Assembly: GCA_902772755.1 (NCBI GenBank) | Contig: CACYCD010000042.1 | Span: forward strand, 1 to 9,744 | Direction of reading: 5' to 3' | DNA from: an uncultured Ruminococcus sp. | GTDB taxonomy: Bacteria > Bacillota > Clostridia > Oscillospirales > Acutalibacteraceae | DNA length: 9,744 bases | Shown here: positions 1 to 7,017 of the stretch, piece after piece | Position numbering within the stretch: the stretch's first letter is position 1 | How the letters are laid out: each line of letters begins with the position of its first letter | The notes under the pieces: model-generated | What the model saw: the letters and a program-made list of their open reading frames with translations, nothing else | What the model was told of the DNA's origin: nothing | The model's database searches: none | Made by a program: the position numbers and the translations under genes

Positions 1-1
1 A

Positions 2-85
2 ACAAAGAATTTTGAGCATATCAACGAGATCAAGGACGCTCTCAGAGCAGAGGGTCTGATGCTTGTCGATAACCCTAATAACTAA
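2..85 (+). CDS. C-terminal end of an unidentified protein (5' end outside window)
   Basis: An open frame enters from the left edge and ends at TAA 83-85, giving 27 visible residues that end in GLMLVDNPNN. The stretch INEIKDALRAEGLMLVDNP has the helix-turn look of a protein C-terminus. It faintly resembles the IRDxLxxxGxxLxDTP tail of cysteinyl-tRNA synthetase, but this is too short to assign. The stop lies 12 nt before the ridA start, and the ridA SD begins inside the stop codon (AAGGAG, 84-89). The two genes are therefore probably co-transcribed, and no separate ridA promoter is visible between them. Confidence 0.6.
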   Translation, partial: TKNFEHINEIKDALRAEGLMLVDNPNN

Positions 86-97
86 GGAGAATTTATT

Positions 98-472
98 ATG
101 AGTGAAAAAGTTTATACCAAAACCGCACCCGATGCCATCGGACCCTACTCACAGGCTGTCAAGACAGGCAACCTTGTGTTCACCTCGGGACAAATAGCCA
201 TTGACCCTGCCACGGGAAATGTAGAGGCTGTCACGATCGAAGAGCAGACGCATCAGGTCTGCAAAAACCTCACAGAGGTACTCAAAGCTGCAGGCACTTC
301 CATTGACAAGGCTGTAAAGACTGTTTGCTTCCTCAAAAATATGGAGGATTTCGGTGCTTTCAATGCAGTATACGGAGAGTATTTCACGTCAAAGCCCGCA
401 CGCTCCTGCGTAGCCGTCAAACAGCTCCCCAAGGACGTACTTGTAGAGGTAGAAGTAACAGCCGAGCTGTAA
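98..472 (+). CDS. ridA: RidA family 2-iminobutanoate/2-iminopropanoate deaminase
   Basis: This is a 124-aa protein, full length for the RidA/YjgF/YER057c/UK114 family. The family forms cytosolic trimers that hydrolyse reactive enamine/imine intermediates released by PLP enzymes such as threonine dehydratase, giving 2-oxoacids and ammonia. Visible family features are the N-terminal APDAIGPYSQAV block with Tyr17, the SGQIAIDPATG block (30-40), and the C-terminal signature PARSCVAV...LPKDVLVEVE. Arg102 matches the substrate-carboxylate-binding Arg105 of E. coli RidA, and Glu117 matches the catalytic Glu120 with the same 15-residue spacing. An active deaminase is therefore likely. The start is set by AAGGAG at 84-89, 8 nt before the ATG. 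A strong hairpin follows directly after the stop. Confidence 0.96.
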   Translation: MSEKVYTKTAPDAIGPYSQAVKTGNLVFTSGQIAIDPATGNVEAVTIEEQTHQVCKNLTEVLKAAGTSIDKAVKTVCFLKNMEDFGAFNAVYGEYFTSKPARSCVAVKQLPKDVLVEVEVTAEL

Positions 473-477
473 TAATT

Positions 478-520
478 AAGGGCATCTCTAAAAACCCAAA
501 GCGGTTTTAGAGATGCCCTT
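478..520. terminator. Strong hairpin between convergent genes, probably a bidirectional terminator
   Basis: Bases 478-493 pair with 505-520 in a 16-bp stem (core GGGCATCTCTAAAA with TTTTAGAGATGCCC) closed by an 11-nt loop. It starts 5 nt after the ridA stop and ends 21 nt short of the stop of the convergent - strand gene. The + strand continues TTTATATTATTT, while the - strand continues with a weaker TTAATTATTA. Termination of ridA is the clearer role; ending the - strand operon as well is inferred from position. Confidence 0.8.
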
Positions 521-545
521 TATATTATTTAGAGGTGCCCTTTAT
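506..545. repeat. Tandem duplicate of the terminator 3' arm
   Basis: Bases 506-523 and 528-545 are 18-bp direct copies that differ at one position (A513 versus G535), offset by 22 nt. The second copy can also pair with the 5' arm at 480-493, using one G-U wobble. The locus can therefore fold into two alternative hairpins on either strand. The second copy runs into the stop codon of the - strand gene (542-544). Confidence 0.75.
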
Positions 546-1075
546 TTTTCCACATACCAATAATCTATCTTTGCTTTCAGCAGTTCCTTCTGAACCAGCT
601 GTCCCTCACGTCTTAAAACAAGCTGAAACAACGGGTACAGCTCTGTATCCTTAAAATCCTGTTCGAGCCTGACCCTTTCACCGAAGATCTTCAGCTTTTT
701 GTCGGGCAGCTCTATGTACATATAGGCATAGTAGTACATAAAAATATTCGGTGTACCGCCCATCAGTTCTTTTACATTTTTGATATCGCAGGTTTTTCCG
801 TTCAGACTGAGCTTCAACACTCCGTCCTCCGTCCAATAGCTTCCCTCTCCGCTGAAAAATGCGAGTTTGTCTGTCAAAAGGTAGTACACCGTCATCAGAC
901 CGCCCATCACTGCCACACAGCTTGCATAAAACACAAGGTCACTTTCTATAAACCTTGATATAAAGAACTGTATCAGCAGGGCAACGCCCAACAGCGGAAA
1001 AGCACACAGCCACTTTTTATAGTAGTGCTGTATCTTAAAGCTATGCCTCTGCGTAATATCCGATAATTCAGTCAT
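542..1075 (-). CDS. Small two-TM membrane protein of unknown function
   Basis: This is a 177-aa protein I do not recognise. Two hydrophobic segments (about residues 22-40 and 46-67) form an N-terminal hairpin in the membrane. A soluble part of about 110 residues follows (70-177), rich in beta-type alternation in its first half (SYWTEDGVLKLSL, MYIELPDKKLKIFG) and helical at the end. This layout recalls YcxB-like or PH-like membrane proteins, but only as a resemblance. It is the last gene of the ABC operon. Its ATG lies 4 nt after the permease 2 stop, and its SD (GGAG, 1083-1086) abuts that stop, so translation is probably coupled to the permease. This suggests an accessory role in the transporter. 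Confidence 0.85.
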   Translation of the reverse strand: MTELSDITQRHSFKIQHYYKKWLCAFPLLGVALLIQFFISRFIESDLVFYASCVAVMGGLMTVYYLLTDKLAFFSGEGSYWTEDGVLKLSLNGKTCDIKNVKELMGGTPNIFMYYYAYMYIELPDKKLKIFGERVRLEQDFKDTELYPLFQLVLRREGQLVQKELLKAKIDYWYVEK

Positions 1076-1079
1076 AGCT

Positions 1080-2807
1080 TTACTCCGTATTCAAATGTTC
1101 TCTGTACTGTTTAATTGTTTCTGTATATTCGCTGTTGAAATAAAAATACATTGTGTACGAATCCAGCGAGAAGGAAATCTGATAATCGTCTGTGTCTGAC
1201 AGCTGTTGTTTTCCTAATCTTTCAAAATCCGACTTAAAGGCATTTACGATATCAACAGCCGGCTGTTTATCCTTTAGGTCCTCGGGATAGACGGCATAAT
1301 CCTCAGCTCCGTGTGAAATGATTATGCTCTCGTAGTCCTCGGGGTCAACCTTTTCCAGGACATTTTTGCTGACGGAATCCTCGTATTCCTCATAGATCTC
1401 CGAAAAACTGCTTCCCTTGTAGGATCTGACAAGGACAGAGCCGTCCTTGAGGGTGTACTTTAATTTGCAGTTGTCGTAGAAATCCTCAAACATAGCGGTA
1501 AACAGCGACATATATATGTTGTTGTTCTCGTCCACCGCCTCATCTATGATACTCTGATGTATCTGTCTTACCCTGCGGATATCGAACCCTTGTGTTATCT
1601 TAACGGCTGTAAGATCTTCACCGTGATATACTACTCTTCCGTAGTCGTCCTCTGACGAAAGCACTATATATTTGATATCGTCCTCATCGGGTATCCTTGT
1701 CACATAGCCGAACGCACCCGTTACAATAACTCCAAGCATTATCAGGCAAAAGCCAAGCTGTGCCCCGTAGAGGATAAGCCCCTTGACAAAGCCCCTCATT
1801 CCCCTGTTGTAGATAAGGTGAAGTATGAAGTGTGCCAGGAATGAGAACAGGGTAAAGCCCAGAATGAATATTCCCAACGCTGACAGCGAGGTAATGCTGC
1901 TCTCCTGTGGCTCACGATAACCGCCGAAGATGATGTAGTTTATCCTGAACATTGCATAGAAAATGAATGCACCCACATAGCCTGCCGTGAAGCTCGTCAT
2001 AAGTCTGACGGCGATCGACGGTATCGGGAACGCAGCCTTGCTCTGAGCAGACTCTGCCTTCCTCTTGATTATCAGGCGGTAAGAAAGATACATCAAGCCG
2101 ATCGAAACGACTGCCATAATAGAGAGTATCCACGCAAGCTGTCCTATCGTTGCGTCTATCATAAAGAACGGTGATAAAAACGGAGAGAACACCGACAGCA
2201 CTATTGCGTTCTTGAACTCCGACACATAGCCGGGGAGCATTTCGGGCATACCGAGGATTATCAGCATAAATATCGGATAGATGGAATTTATCAGGATATA
2301 ATTTACCGCTGTGCCTGCCACTGTACCCGAACATACCGCAAGAAAGCCCGTAAATGCTACACTTGCGAATATCACCACCAACAACCGCAGTGCAAAGTAC
2401 AGGATCATCAGGAATGCCTTCATTTCAAAGGCTACCAGTCCGCCCAGCACTGCGATAATAAGCATAGGCACGCTCATTATCAGATATTCTGCGATCACCC
2501 TGCCGAAGAACTCTTCCCTTCTGGAAACGGGCAGACTGCCGTAAAAATCCACACTGCGTTTTTTGTGCATATAGGAGAATATCGAAACCGAGCTGATGAA
2601 GGTGAACATCATAACAGTCGCTGCGTATATCATATTAAGTGACAAAAGCTGTTCCATAAAATTCGGCAGATTGTCGCCCTCGGCTGTCTTAGTGAGAAGC
2701 ACCAGCACGGGCATTATTACCGTCAGCAAAACGGAATATATGATCGCAAGCGAGGATCTCTGCCTGATATTTTCCAGGCAGACGTGCTTTATACTACTTG
2801 ACCGCAT
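1080..2807 (-). CDS. ABC-2-like transporter permease (permease 2) with large C-terminal soluble domain
   Basis: This is a 575-aa membrane protein. About nine hydrophobic segments can be seen near residues 18-40, 58-78, 106-126, 132-157, 163-187, 222-245, 268-288, 307-333 and 345-368. A soluble domain of about 205 residues (370-575) follows. Motifs shared with permease 1 are FSYMHKKRSVDFYGSLPVSR (77-96, a likely ATPase-coupling loop), KRKAESAQS (248-256), FGYV followed by a proline turn (366-373), and YTLKDGSVLVRSYKG (451-465). The start overlaps the ATPase 2 gene by 14 nt, and SD GGAGGTG (2814-2820) lies inside the ATPase coding sequence. It is inferred to pair with ATPase 2. The substrate is unknown; the family context suggests export or envelope-stress detoxification rather than nutrient uptake. 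Confidence 0.88.
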   Translation of the reverse strand: MRSSSIKHVCLENIRQRSSLAIIYSVLLTVIMPVLVLLTKTAEGDNLPNFMEQLLSLNMIYAATVMMFTFISSVSIFSYMHKKRSVDFYGSLPVSRREEFFGRVIAEYLIMSVPMLIIAVLGGLVAFEMKAFLMILYFALRLLVVIFASVAFTGFLAVCSGTVAGTAVNYILINSIYPIFMLIILGMPEMLPGYVSEFKNAIVLSVFSPFLSPFFMIDATIGQLAWILSIMAVVSIGLMYLSYRLIIKRKAESAQSKAAFPIPSIAVRLMTSFTAGYVGAFIFYAMFRINYIIFGGYREPQESSITSLSALGIFILGFTLFSFLAHFILHLIYNRGMRGFVKGLILYGAQLGFCLIMLGVIVTGAFGYVTRIPDEDDIKYIVLSSEDDYGRVVYHGEDLTAVKITQGFDIRRVRQIHQSIIDEAVDENNNIYMSLFTAMFEDFYDNCKLKYTLKDGSVLVRSYKGSSFSEIYEEYEDSVSKNVLEKVDPEDYESIIISHGAEDYAVYPEDLKDKQPAVDIVNAFKSDFERLGKQQLSDTDDYQISFSLDSYTMYFYFNSEYTETIKQYREHLNTE

Positions 2808-3681
2808 AGCCTACACCTCCCATTTCCTTTATAAACACCTCTTCAAGTGAAAGCGGTAAAAACTCCATAAATACGGGGTTTGTGTCCTCAAGTCGTTTTC
2901 TCAGCCGTTCCTCGTCACCAGTCACAATAAAGGTAAAGAAGCGTCCGTCACGCTGTAAGCCCGAGGGCGAGAACTGCTCAAAGAACTCCTCCGCCACATC
3001 TCTGTCAAATGCTATCTGCACACGGAAGGTAGTCGACTTGATCGCATCTACCTCGCTTTGACGAACCATACCGCCCTGATGAAGCACAACCAGAGTGTCG
3101 CAGATATCCTCAAATTCTCTCAAATTGTGAGAAGCTATTACCGCCGTCATACCGTTGTCAGTGACGTTTTCTATCACAAGCCGTTTCAGTATCTGACGGA
3201 TAACGGGGTCAAGCCCGTCAAATATCTCGTCCAGAAACAGGTACTCGGGCTTTGTGGAAAAAGCCAGTATCAACGCCGCCTGACGCTGCATACCCTTGCT
3301 CATATTGATTATTTTTGCCTTGACATCGAGCGGAAAGCACTTGCACAGCTTTTGATAGTACTCCTGATCCCAGTTGGGATATAGCTTTGACAGATACTTA
3401 GCCAGCTTTTCTATCGTAGCCTCATTTGAAAAATACGGATAGTCGGATATCGAGAAAAACTTCGATTTTACGTTCATATTTTCATAAACGCTCTCACCGT
3501 CGATGAGCACCTCTCCCCCGTCGGGATAGTACACTCCGCTCAACATTCTGAGCAGGGTGCTTTTTCCCGAGCCGTTGGAGCCTGACAGTCCGCAGATAGC
3601 CCCGTCCTTGATCTTGAAGCTCAGATCATTGACGGCTACCACCTTGTCAAACCGTTTTGTAAGATTTTTTACTTCGATCAT
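2794..3681 (-). CDS. ABC transporter ATP-binding protein (ATPase 2)
   Basis: This is a 295-aa cytoplasmic ATPase of the YtrB/CcmA-like export type. It has Walker A GSNGSGKST (34-42), an ABC signature in the variant form MSKGM (127-131), Walker B YLFLDE (147-152) with catalytic Glu152, D-loop GLDP (156-159) and H-loop His185. The Q-loop position carries Asp80 (SISDYPYF) instead of Gln. A C-terminal region of about 80 residues follows the nucleotide-binding core and ends in EVFIKEMGGVGYAV. It aligns to ATPase 1 without a gap over all 295 residues, with about 178 identities by hand count. The start is supported by GAGGTG, which overlaps the lipoprotein stop 9 nt upstream. The 3' end encodes both its own GGVGYAV tail and the SD of permease 2. 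Confidence 0.95.
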   Translation of the reverse strand: MIEVKNLTKRFDKVVAVNDLSFKIKDGAICGLSGSNGSGKSTLLRMLSGVYYPDGGEVLIDGESVYENMNVKSKFFSISDYPYFSNEATIEKLAKYLSKLYPNWDQEYYQKLCKCFPLDVKAKIINMSKGMQRQAALILAFSTKPEYLFLDEIFDGLDPVIRQILKRLVIENVTDNGMTAVIASHNLREFEDICDTLVVLHQGGMVRQSEVDAIKSTTFRVQIAFDRDVAEEFFEQFSPSGLQRDGRFFTFIVTGDEERLRKRLEDTNPVFMEFLPLSLEEVFIKEMGGVGYAVK

Positions 3682-3690
3682 ACCTTCACC

Positions 3691-4158
3691 TCATTCTTCG
3701 GGATAATCAAGCTTGTTGACGAGCTTCTTCAATTCCGAGTTTGACCAACGCTTCGTATTCTTGCTGTACTTTACGACCTGCATAATTCCCCAGCCTTCGG
3801 TGTATTCGCCATTGACATACAAACCGCTGTCATAGAACACATACAGCCTGTCACCCTTGGAATTATCAAATATGCTGTAGGCGATAAAGTTGCCCGTATC
3901 TTCATCAACTGTTTGACGGATAGTACCCAGATCGAATTTTTCGTTGACCTCATCAATGGAGTACTTGTTGTCATAATAGGCATTTTCTGTTTGAAGATCT
4001 TCAAAATCGCTGTCGGAGAGTGTGACCGCCTCTGCCGGCTTGTTGTCCTTGGCATAGGTGTACTTGTTGATGTTGTTCTTGCCCGTTTTGGGGACAGAAC
4101 AGCCTGCAAGAGTCACAAGTAAAACTGCCGTAATTATCAATACTGTTAATCTTTTCAT
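3691..4158 (-). CDS. Small lipoprotein of unknown function
   Basis: This is a 155-aa protein with a clear type II signal: MKR, a hydrophobic core (4-17) and lipobox LAGC with Cys20. It should be lipidated and anchored on the outer face of the membrane. The mature part of about 135 residues has no domain I recognise; it is polar and aromatic-rich (YSIDEVNEKFDLG, GDRLYVFYDSGLYVNGEYTE) and probably a small beta-rich fold. The chosen ATG (4156-4158) overlaps the permease 1 stop as TGATG and follows SD GGGAGGT (4168-4174) by 9 nt. An in-frame TTG six codons earlier is a poorer start. Its place between the two ATPase-permease pairs suggests an extracytoplasmic accessory or substrate-sensing subunit, which is inference. 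Confidence 0.88.
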   Translation of the reverse strand: MKRLTVLIITAVLLVTLAGCSVPKTGKNNINKYTYAKDNKPAEAVTLSDSDFEDLQTENAYYDNKYSIDEVNEKFDLGTIRQTVDEDTGNFIAYSIFDNSKGDRLYVFYDSGLYVNGEYTEGWGIMQVVKYSKNTKRWSNSELKKLVNKLDYPEE

Positions 4159-6143
4159 CACTCTGTGACCTCCCAATCAGCTTCGTCATCATCTTCACTG
4201 ACAAATCCCTGATCGTCCTCGACCATATCTACACCACGCATATACATATATCGTTCCATAAGATTGTCAAGAGAGTTCAGATAATCCATTGTGTGCGTAT
4301 AGCTGTCATCAAGGTATAGCAGCAAATAGTCGCCGTCTATATACAGATGGGCTTCCATCGGATTTTCGAGCTTTTCATAGTCCAAGATACCCTTCTCGGA
4401 GATATCCTCAGCCAGTGCCTCGGCAAGTCCGTTTATTGCTCCGTCGGCAACAACGGATTTTTTCGGCTTTTCGGCAAAGGTATCAGCTTTTCTTTCGTAG
4501 TATTTTTCTCCCATAAAAGCAAACTGACGATGGCGTTCCTCATCACCCGAGGCGTAAATGAAAATTCCCGAATTATCCAACGCATCGGTGTTCTTGAGCT
4601 TATCGATCGTATCCATATTTACCAGATATCTCCAGTTGACATTATCTGAAAAATCATAACCAAAGTAGCCCTCATAATAACGGGTGAGCGTTGAACCGTC
4701 CTTCAATTTGTAAACAAAGCACATATCATAACTATATCTGTCATAGTCACCCTCTGTGATATTTATTGAGCTGTAAACAAAAGCGGAGTGTTCGTTTGCG
4801 TGGTCAATAAAGCTCTTGTGAAGCTCCACAGCTTTGCCGATCCTGTCCTTATCGGTGAGGGTGAGCTTCTCATATCTGCCGTAAGCGTAATCTTCTCGGT
4901 AGTAATAATCCGACTGTGCCGTATAATCGGAAGTGTAATAAACATCAACACTTTCAATGGTGTCAGTCTTGGGAAGCTTGCTTACGTAGCCGAACATTCC
5001 CGACATAATGAACACAAACGAACCGATTGCGATCAGTGCGGAAACTCCCCAGTTGATGAAGAACCTGCTCATTTCCTTGAAGCCCTTGCTATAGATGAGC
5101 TGGAGGATTATCTCCGTCAGGAAGGAGAACAGCAGACAGCCGAACATATACCACAGTGAAAAACCGTTGTCCGAGAAGTCATAGCCGACAACGCCGATGA
5201 CAAACAGACCGCCGAGCATTCCGCCTGCAACAGCGGAGATAGCCTTGATCATCTCCCTTGCCTGCATATAGGCAAAGCCCGACTGAGCACTCTCTGCCTT
5301 CCTCTTTTTGACAAGGATAACGGCTAATGCTATCATAGCGACACTCAGCACAGCCCACCAGATGATATAAAACAGTGTGTTCGGAGCTGAGGAGAGCGGT
5401 TTTGAATAAAAATGCTCTGCAAACGGAAGCTTATTCACGGTATACGGGGCAAAAATCGGTGACAGTGCAGTTATGAGCGGAAGGTTCATCTGCATTTCTC
5501 CCAAATCGGGGTGAGCCAAAACCATACCCTTGTTTCCGGGAAGCTCACCTGCAAAGAAGTTGAGTATCAATGCGATTATCGGCACTCCGACATTCAGCAT
5601 TATGAACGACACCACCACATCTGCCAATCTTCCGCTTACAACGGACAGCAGGGTGAGCATAGCAATATTTCCCAGCACTGCCAAGATCTGTATCGCCATC
5701 AGCTTGGACAGCTCACCGAAGGTATTCGCAAATCCAGCCGTCAGCATTGAGATGAATGTCGATATCACCAGCGGAACTATTGCCATCACAGCCAGCGAGC
5801 CGGCGGCACCCAGCAGGTGGGCGGTTCTTGTTATCGGCAAGCTGCCGTAGTAGTCGGTCTTACGCTTGCTGTGCATATACGAAAACGCTCTGAAGCCCAC
5901 AATTGTGGTGAACAGCAGTGCAAGTCCGGTTATAGCCAAGGAGTCTATTGTATATGCGGACATATATCTGTAGTAGTCGATTTCCATCGGGGTGGCATAG
6001 CGGTTTTGTAATAAGTTGGTTGACATCAGGGAACGCAGCGGAAATATGAACAACGCCACCCAATAGGCTATGCACAAGCCGAAATTATTTTTGAATGTAT
6101 GTTTTCCGATCGAATAAATATTGTTGAATTTAGACAACCTCAT
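4158..6143 (-). CDS. ABC-2-like transporter permease (permease 1) with large C-terminal soluble domain
   Basis: This is a 661-aa membrane protein. Hydrophobic segments lie near residues 21-37, 68-86, 113-135, 148-168, 174-198, 257-278, 300-320, 329-352 and 364-385. A soluble domain of about 275 residues (387-661) follows. Motifs shared with permease 2 are FSYMHSKRKTDYYGSLPITR (87-106), KRKAESAQS (280-288), FGYVSKLP (384-391) and YKLKDGSTLTRYYEG (478-492). The C-terminal domain has a Tyr-rich patch (nine Tyr in 402-424) and an acidic tail (641-661), both absent from permease 2. The open frame extends 20 codons upstream, but the ATG at 6141-6143 has SD GGGAGAT 7 nt before it and starts at the same point relative to ATPase 1 as permease 2 does relative to ATPase 2. 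It overlaps ATPase 1 by 14 nt and is inferred to work with it. Confidence 0.9.
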   Translation of the reverse strand: MRLSKFNNIYSIGKHTFKNNFGLCIAYWVALFIFPLRSLMSTNLLQNRYATPMEIDYYRYMSAYTIDSLAITGLALLFTTIVGFRAFSYMHSKRKTDYYGSLPITRTAHLLGAAGSLAVMAIVPLVISTFISMLTAGFANTFGELSKLMAIQILAVLGNIAMLTLLSVVSGRLADVVVSFIMLNVGVPIIALILNFFAGELPGNKGMVLAHPDLGEMQMNLPLITALSPIFAPYTVNKLPFAEHFYSKPLSSAPNTLFYIIWWAVLSVAMIALAVILVKKRKAESAQSGFAYMQAREMIKAISAVAGGMLGGLFVIGVVGYDFSDNGFSLWYMFGCLLFSFLTEIILQLIYSKGFKEMSRFFINWGVSALIAIGSFVFIMSGMFGYVSKLPKTDTIESVDVYYTSDYTAQSDYYYREDYAYGRYEKLTLTDKDRIGKAVELHKSFIDHANEHSAFVYSSINITEGDYDRYSYDMCFVYKLKDGSTLTRYYEGYFGYDFSDNVNWRYLVNMDTIDKLKNTDALDNSGIFIYASGDEERHRQFAFMGEKYYERKADTFAEKPKKSVVADGAINGLAEALAEDISEKGILDYEKLENPMEAHLYIDGDYLLLYLDDSYTHTMDYLNSLDNLMERYMYMRGVDMVEDDQGFVSEDDDEADWEVTE

Positions 6144-7017
6144 AGCCGACATCTCCCATTTCCTTAATGAAAACCTCTTCCAGCGTGAGGGGAACAAGGT
6201 CAATGAACGCAGGCTCTGTCACTGCCAGCTTCTGACGGATCTCGTCCTCGTTTCCGCTGATTATAAAAGTAAAATACCTGCTCCTCTGCATCAGATTTAT
6301 GATGCTGAGACCTGCAAAAATATCGGGGGTGACATCTCGGTTGAAGGCGATCTGCACCTTGAAGGAGGTTGACTTTAGCTCGTCAACACTGCTGTTTTCA
6401 ACGATCTTGCCGTTGTGGAGCATTATCATAGTGTCGCAGATATCGTCAAATTCACGCAGATTATGAGAAGCTATCACAGCGGTCATACCCCTGTCGGTGA
6501 CATTTTCAATGATTATTTTTTTGAACATCTGCCTTATCACGGGGTCAAGCCCGTCAAATATCTCGTCCAAAAAGAGGTATTCGGGCTTGGTGGACAGGGC
6601 GATGATGATCGCCGCCTGACGCTGCATACCCTTGCTCATATTGATGATGGGTGCATTGTGGTTGAGGGGGAAGCTCTGACTGAGCTTTAGGAAGGTGTCA
6701 TTGTCCCAGGTTTTGTACATACTTTTGGTAAATGCAGCTAGCTTTCTGATGCTCATACCCGAGGCAAAATACGGGTAGTCGGAGATGTAGTAACAGCGAG
6801 CCTTGGCGGTGGGACTGTCAAATACGTTTACTCCGTCAATGAGGACTTCTCCCCCGTCGGGTCGGTAGACACCCGTCATCATTCGCAGCAGGGTACTTTT
6901 GCCTGAGCCGTTTGAGCCGGCAAGACCGCAGATAACGCCGTCTGCAACGGTTGAGCTTATGCCGTCAATGGCTACATTCTCACCGAAACGCTTGGTCAGC
7001 CTGTTAAACTCGATCAT
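6130..7017 (-). CDS. ABC transporter ATP-binding protein (ATPase 1)
   Basis: This is a 295-aa ATPase, a paralogue of ATPase 2 and the same length. It has Walker A GSNGSGKST (34-42), signature MSKGM (127-131), Walker B YLFLDE (147-152) with Glu152, D-loop GLDP (156-159) and His185 in ASHNLRE. As in ATPase 2, Asp80 (YISDYPYF) sits where the Q-loop Gln is expected. All residues for ATP hydrolysis are present, so it is probably active. The frame is open for 15 more codons upstream, but ATG 7015-7017 gives MIEFNRLTKRFG, which matches the MIEVKNLTKRF start of its paralogue, and has SD GGAGGTGA at 7023-7030. It overlaps the regulator gene by 14 nt. Confidence 0.95.
   Translation of the reverse strand: MIEFNRLTKRFGENVAIDGISSTVADGVICGLAGSNGSGKSTLLRMMTGVYRPDGGEVLIDGVNVFDSPTAKARCYYISDYPYFASGMSIRKLAAFTKSMYKTWDNDTFLKLSQSFPLNHNAPIINMSKGMQRQAAIIIALSTKPEYLFLDEIFDGLDPVIRQMFKKIIIENVTDRGMTAVIASHNLREFDDICDTMIMLHNGKIVENSSVDELKSTSFKVQIAFNRDVTPDIFAGLSIINLMQRSRYFTFIISGNEDEIRQKLAVTEPAFIDLVPLTLEEVFIKEMGDVGYEVV
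6151..6157 (-). promoter_or_regulatory. RBS that sets the permease 1 start
   Basis: GGGAGAT on the - strand ends 7 nt before ATG 6141-6143 and lies within the last codons of ATPase 1. It favours this ATG over the upstream in-frame codon at 6203. Confidence 0.8.

Noticed and set aside
4289..5850. Several + strand open frames of 75-123 codons across 4289-5850 and similar ones elsewhere
   Set aside because: They lie opposite real - strand genes, lack SDs and have no recognisable domains. They are antisense shadows of the permeases, ATPases and surface protein.
6144..6203. Extended N-terminus for permease 1 starting at 6203
   Set aside because: The extra 20 codons lie inside the ATPase 1 coding sequence and have no SD. 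The ATG at 6143 has GGGAGAT at proper spacing and matches the geometry of permease 2.
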